A stretch of DNA of 10,225 bases from Candidatus Segetimicrobium genomatis (GTDB taxonomy: Bacteria; Sysuimicrobiota; Sysuimicrobiia; Sysuimicrobiales; Segetimicrobiaceae), in contig VBAN01000024.1 in the NCBI GenBank assembly GCA_005882445.1, forward strand, positions 1-10,225. Reading direction: 5' to 3'. The notes under the pieces are model-generated. The model did no database searches. It was not told the DNA's origin and saw only the letters and a program-made list of their open reading frames with translations. The translations under genes and the position numbers were made by a program. How positions within the stretch are numbered: position 1 is the first letter of the stretch; each line of letters opens with the position of its first letter. Shown here in pieces: positions 7,718 to 10,225 of the stretch.

Positions 7718-7721
7718 CGCC

Positions 7722-8117
7722 TTATGGCCGTTCTCGTGCGTGGAACCCGAGCCTGATGGACACTTCACGTTGACGCTCGTCGAGCGTGAGGAAATCCAGG
7801 CCCGCGCCGTCGGGCGCAAGGAACAGGGCGTGGGCGAGATGCCACATGTCGGCGCCCTTCACATAGCCGGCCGAGGAAATCCGCTTGAACTCCTCGGTCA
7901 ATGGCCGGTTGGGATAGACCCAGGTGATCCAGGAGAGCATGGCCTCCGCGCGATCATCCACCTTTTCACGAAGCAGCGTTGATCGGAACTCGGCTTCGAG
8001 AAGGTTCGACGCGAAGAGGCGATCGTATCGCCGCAGCCGTTGCGCGAGCCGGCGTCCGCCGGGCTCATCGAACGCAATCGCCACGAGACCGGAGGTATCA
8101 ACGTACGCGAGGTTCAC
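7722..8117 (-). CDS. vapC: VapC-type PIN-domain ribonuclease toxin
   Basis: 131 residues. The PIN acidic residues are in the expected places: D7 in YVDTSGLVA, E43 in NLLEAEFRS, D90 in GADMWHLAHAL and D113 in FLTLDERQ, which would coordinate the metal of an RNase that cleaves RNA when free of antitoxin. Length is normal for VapC. The start is GTG 8117, which overlaps the antitoxin stop as GTGA, so the pair is translationally coupled. The reading ends at TAA 7722-7724, just ahead of the coupling ATPase start. All catalytic residues are present, so it appears active. Confidence 0.92.
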   Translation of the reverse strand: MNLAYVDTSGLVAIAFDEPGGRRLAQRLRRYDRLFASNLLEAEFRSTLLREKVDDRAEAMLSWITWVYPNRPLTEEFKRISSAGYVKGADMWHLAHALFLAPDGAGLDFLTLDERQREVSIRLGFHARERP

Positions 8118-8386
8118 TCTCGTGACTCGAGGAACCGGGTCAGGGCTCCAGGCCTCCGAGCGAGCGGCCCCAGAGGGCCCGCAGGCGAGACCTGCCGGTC
8201 GAGCACGCCTTCGTCTTCCAAGTGTTCCAGCCGATGGGCCAGATCCTGATTCCGTGGTCCCAGCGGCCGGATCTCCGCCACCTCGCGCCCACGGTGCGAG
8301 ATGACAATCCGCTGCCCCGCCCGGACCTTCCGGATGATCTCGCTGAACCGCGCCTTGGCTTCATACGTCGAATAGGTCTGGGCCAT
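8114..8386 (-). CDS. Phd/YefM-family antitoxin of the VapC pair
   Basis: 90 residues. The N-terminal half, with STYEAKARFSEIIRKVRAGQ (6-25) then RIVISHRGREVAEIRPL, is the Phd/YefM fold that dimerises and binds DNA. The C-terminal tail, with HRLEHLEDEGVLDRQ, is the flexible part expected to wrap the PIN toxin. The start is ATG 8386. No Shine-Dalgarno is present, and a promoter placed so that transcription would begin at or next to the ATG suggests a leaderless message. Its stop overlaps the toxin GTG by 4 bases. Phd/YefM proteins usually repress their own operon, which fits the paired palindromes just upstream. Confidence 0.92.
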   Translation of the reverse strand: MAQTYSTYEAKARFSEIIRKVRAGQRIVISHRGREVAEIRPLGPRNQDLAHRLEHLEDEGVLDRQVSPAGPLGPLARRPGALTRFLESRE

Positions 8387-8421
8387 GGTATTAGACTAGT
8401 CTGACTAGTCTGAGTTGTCAA
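8387..8421 (-). promoter_or_regulatory. Leaderless promoter of the toxin-antitoxin pair
   Basis: On the minus strand a perfect -35 TTGACA (8416-8421) is followed after exactly 17 bp by TAGTCT (8393-8398), a moderate -10 matching TATAAT at three positions. Transcription would start about 7 bases on, at or beside the A of the antitoxin ATG (8386), and there is no ribosome site, so the message is probably leaderless. The -35 and spacing are seen; the start point is inferred. Confidence 0.6.
8393..8411. promoter_or_regulatory. Tandem palindromic operator in the toxin-antitoxin promoter
   Basis: The 8-bp perfect palindrome GACTAGTC occurs at 8394-8401 and 8403-8410, a 9-bp period. The first copy extends to the 10-bp palindrome AGACTAGTCT (8393-8402). 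A degenerate third unit, GAGTTGTCA, follows at 8412-8420. The pair occupies the spacer and -10 of the promoter, so a bound antitoxin or antitoxin-toxin complex would exclude RNA polymerase. Binding is inferred from Phd/YefM behaviour. Confidence 0.7.
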
Positions 8422-8437
8422 TGCAGAAGATCGGACG

Positions 8438-8941
8438 CTACCGAACAAAGGGAATCCCATAGCCTTCGGGAACGGCCGTGAAGGTCGCCACGCAACTGAC
8501 CCCCTCCCAGTGGATGAACAGGAAGACGGCGTATCCCCATCGTTCGTACGTCCCGAGATCGCTGATCCATGGAACGGCCGCCGCGAGCGCCGCCTGCGCC
8601 GGATCGCCCGGCGTCTCGAGCGCGGCCGCGATGCGCGCCAGGGTTGGGATTGCTCCCGAGGAACGCGGCCCAGGCGGGGGCAGGCCGAACCCCGAGGCAA
8701 TGCGGCCGGCGATGGCGGCAAGCGGAGCGTCACCCGGCGGAAGTGTCACGAGCATCATGATGGCCCCAGGGCCCGGGCAGCTCCCCCAGAAGTAGGGAAC
8801 GAAGGGATACACGTCGGCATCCATTGGGCGCGCCGGCCATCCGCGCACGACCTCCACCCGCCCGGCCGCGGCGTCAACGAGCGAGAGGACGGCGGCCGCC
8901 CCGCCCGCGGGGATCGGCTCAGCGCCCGATGAGGCGCCCAT
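8438..8941 (-). CDS. Unknown protein overlapping the virB6 3' end (or a frameshifted VirB6 C-terminal domain)
   Basis: 167 residues from ATG 8941 to TAG 8438-8440. I do not recognise the family. From about residue 15 it has clean protein character: AVLSLVDAAAGRVEVVRGWP, then MDADVYPFVPYFWGSCPGPG, IMMLVTLPPGDAPLAAIAGR, a proline-rich hinge (FGLPPPGPRSSG), helices LARIAAAL and AQAALAAAV, and a hydrophobic end WGYAVFLFIHWEGVSCVATF. No clear transmembrane helix or catalytic motif is seen. The start is weak: GGAGGT lies 14 nt before an alternative GTG (8950) and 23 nt before the ATG. The first 187 bases overlap the end of the virB6 frame, which there reads like an arginine-rich shadow. Either this is a separate gene started by re-initiation or the true C-terminal domain of VirB6 after a -1 shift. 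Confidence 0.7.
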   Translation of the reverse strand: MGASSGAEPIPAGGAAAVLSLVDAAAGRVEVVRGWPARPMDADVYPFVPYFWGSCPGPGAIMMLVTLPPGDAPLAAIAGRIASGFGLPPPGPRSSGAIPTLARIAAALETPGDPAQAALAAAVPWISDLGTYERWGYAVFLFIHWEGVSCVATFTAVPEGYGIPFVR

Positions 8942-10041
8942 GCCCAGCACGATTGGTGAAACCGACCTCCGGGCTGGAGGACCGTGGCCTCCTGTGCGCC
9001 GCCGCGAGGGGATGATCCAAACGGATGCTCGCCTCCCGGCAGGGGCCCGGATCCCGTGGGGCCAGATGCCGAAGCGTCGTTTCCCGCCACGCTCGGGCCC
9101 GGGGGACTCCCCCCGCCCCGCATCGCCCCGGCCGCGTACCGCACACCGACCGCGATGGGGCCGCCAACGGCTCGGGCGCCGCCGCCGAACGCCAACCCGT
9201 CGACAAACTGCCCCGTCAGCCGCTCGGCCTGGAGCATCGCGTACACGCCGATCCCGGTCCCCACCACCATCTGCATCAGCAGCAGCCCTAACTGGAGGAA
9301 GCCGGCGGCAAGCGAGGCAATCCCTCCAGCCAGGCCGGGCCCGCCCGCGTTTCCCGCTAACACCTGCCGGACCGGCACGATCACCGCGAGATAAATTGCC
9401 GCGGCATGGATGACCCTGACGCAGAAGACGACCAGCCCGGTCCTGACGATCACCACCGCCCATCGCGCGGTCCACCGGGCCGTCCCCGGCGCCGCCAGCA
9501 GAGCGACGGCGAGCGGCGCCAGAAAGAGCGCCAGCAGCAGCGTGAGGTGCGCGAAGAAGAGGATGGCCAGATACACCAGGGAGCCGATCGCAAAGAGCAG
9601 CAACGCAAGCAGGATGCCCAGCAGCAGCGCGTTGGGGGCCCAGGGGGCCGACGTGATCCACGGCCCGAGCAACTGTCCGAGCAGGCGGAAGAGGGCGCGA
9701 TGCGGACCCAACAGCTCCTCTCTGAACTGGGCCCAGCTCTGCGAGATCAGCCCGGACAGGACCGCGGATCCGGCATCTCGGAGCGTGCCGAAGACCAGAA
9801 GGACGATCTGGTTGAGCGAGCCGATCGCCAGCAGGAGTCCGCCGGCGACAAACATCCGGCCGAAGGTCCCCACGATGTCCGGCGCGCCCCCGGGGCGCAG
9901 CGAGACGGCGACGTGGCCCAGCCAGAGGGAGGTCAGCACCGCCCAGGCCAGCCGCATCATCGACTGGGTGGCGCCGGTCGAGATCAGCCACTGTTCCAGC
10001 GCGGCGAACACGTCGGCGATGCCGCGCTCAAACCCGCTCAT
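8755..10041 (-). CDS. VirB6/TrbL-like type IV secretion membrane protein
   Basis: 428 residues as read. ATG 10041 is preceded by GGGGGA 7 nt upstream. Hydrophobic helices lie at about 30-48, 65-84, 137-160, 163-182, 195-222 and 245-268, with a large loop (about 100-135) between the second and third. This is the topology of VirB6/TrbL inner-membrane proteins, which form part of the channel core. A Gly/Pro/Ser-rich cytoplasmic-style tail follows (about 305-350). Membrane topology and neighbours, not a sequence motif, support the call. From about residue 361 the frame becomes Arg/Ser/Pro-rich (for example SRSPRAGRPPSSRS) like an out-of-frame shadow, while the overlapping 167-aa frame looks real. 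The annotated end at 8755 may therefore be an artefact of a -1 shift near 8945-8970. It is 30 bp downstream of the preceding gene, in the same operon. Confidence 0.75.
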   Translation of the reverse strand: MSGFERGIADVFAALEQWLISTGATQSMMRLAWAVLTSLWLGHVAVSLRPGGAPDIVGTFGRMFVAGGLLLAIGSLNQIVLLVFGTLRDAGSAVLSGLISQSWAQFREELLGPHRALFRLLGQLLGPWITSAPWAPNALLLGILLALLLFAIGSLVYLAILFFAHLTLLLALFLAPLAVALLAAPGTARWTARWAVVIVRTGLVVFCVRVIHAAAIYLAVIVPVRQVLAGNAGGPGLAGGIASLAAGFLQLGLLLMQMVVGTGIGVYAMLQAERLTGQFVDGLAFGGGARAVGGPIAVGVRYAAGAMRGGGSPPGPSVAGNDASASGPTGSGPLPGGEHPFGSSPRGGAQEATVLQPGGRFHQSCWAWAPHRALSRSPRAGRPPSSRSLTPRPGGWRSCADGRRAQWMPTCIPSFPTSGGAARALGPS

Positions 10042-10071
10042 GGTCCGATCCCCCGCCGCGCGCCGCGGACT

Positions 10072-10225
10072 TCAGTAGAGCGGCCTCAGCTGCGGCTCCG
10101 GGGACCGCGTCTCGCCCGCGGCCGTCACGACGTCCACCAACAGGTGGGCGGCCGTGGACACTGTGTCCGCGAATTCCAGCTGCGCATCCAAGGCCCGGCG
10201 GTCCTGCTCCGCCTGCCTGAGCGTC
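10072..10225 (-). CDS. C-terminal end of a helical protein, possibly VirB5/TrbJ-like (5' end outside window)
   Basis: The minus-strand frame is open from the window edge to TGA 10072-10074, giving 50 residues, starting LRQAEQDRRALDAQLEFAD and ending QLRPLY. The heptad-friendly, charged helix followed by a short polar tail fits the coiled-coil VirB5/TrbJ proteins that often precede virB6/trbL, but no diagnostic motif is in the fragment. The ORF is too short for a firm name. Codon use (G/C third positions) matches its neighbours, and it lies 30 bp upstream of virB6 on the same strand, so it is probably in the same operon. Confidence 0.6.
   Translation of the reverse strand, partial: TLRQAEQDRRALDAQLEFADTVSTAAHLLVDVVTAAGETRSPEPQLRPLY

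Noticed and set aside
8940..8975. Slippery heptamer for programmed -1 frameshifting in virB6
   Set aside because: In the zero frame the sequence is CGG TTT CAC; this does not fit X-XXY-YYZ, so no programmed signal is claimed.
8950..9991. The upstream part of the long minus-strand frame that ends at 8438
   Set aside because: Before about 8970 this frame is the Arg/Pro-rich shadow of the membrane-helix frame of virB6; only the last 167 residues look real.
1..10225. CRISPR array, tRNA, rRNA, insertion sequence ends, integrase or attachment site
   Set aside because: No regularly spaced repeats, cloverleaf-like segment, transposase/integrase motif or long terminal repeat pair was found by eye on either strand.

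Overview
The window is about 70% GC and nearly fully packed. Third codon positions are strongly G/C and protein spacing is bacterial. The gene content (a GH57-like protein with a DUF3536 domain, an MrfA-type helicase, a secreted beta-propeller, type IV secretion genes and a toxin-antitoxin pair) suggests a GC-rich environmental bacterium. An Armatimonadota/Sysuimicrobiota-, Chloroflexota- or deep Bacillota-like lineage would fit, but nothing here fixes the phylum.

Left part (1-3057), chromosomal in character. The C-terminal half of a DUF3536 protein runs on the plus strand into a perfect GC hairpin. Convergent to it is a secreted beta-propeller protein. A relatively AT-rich 295-bp divergent intergenic region separates the propeller gene from a 90-aa conserved-looking hypothetical gene on the plus strand.

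Middle (3058-5358). A complete MrfA/YprA-type DEAD/DEAH-box helicase with a C-terminal DUF1998 cysteine cluster lies on the minus strand. Its motif II reads DDMH where the family has DE-x-H.

Right part (5447-10225), all on the minus strand. This is a piece of a conjugation-type type IV secretion locus. In transcription order it holds the tail of a helical protein (possibly VirB5/TrbJ-like), a polytopic VirB6/TrbL-like channel protein, an unknown 167-aa protein whose start lies inside the virB6 3' end in another frame, a Phd/YefM antitoxin and VapC-type PIN toxin pair, and a VirD4/TraG-like coupling ATPase with unusual Walker motifs. The antitoxin has an apparent leaderless promoter with two palindromes packed between the -35 and -10. 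The toxin stop and the coupling-protein start are only a few bases apart, so the toxin-antitoxin promoter may also drive the coupling ATPase.

No relaxase, VirB4 ATPase, integrase, attachment site, rRNA, tRNA, insertion sequence or CRISPR array is visible. The secretion locus therefore continues beyond the right edge, and whether it is an integrative element cannot be settled here. The best candidates for something undescribed are the toxin-antitoxin pair wired into the secretion operon, the 167-aa protein overlapping or fused to VirB6, and the atypical coupling ATPase.
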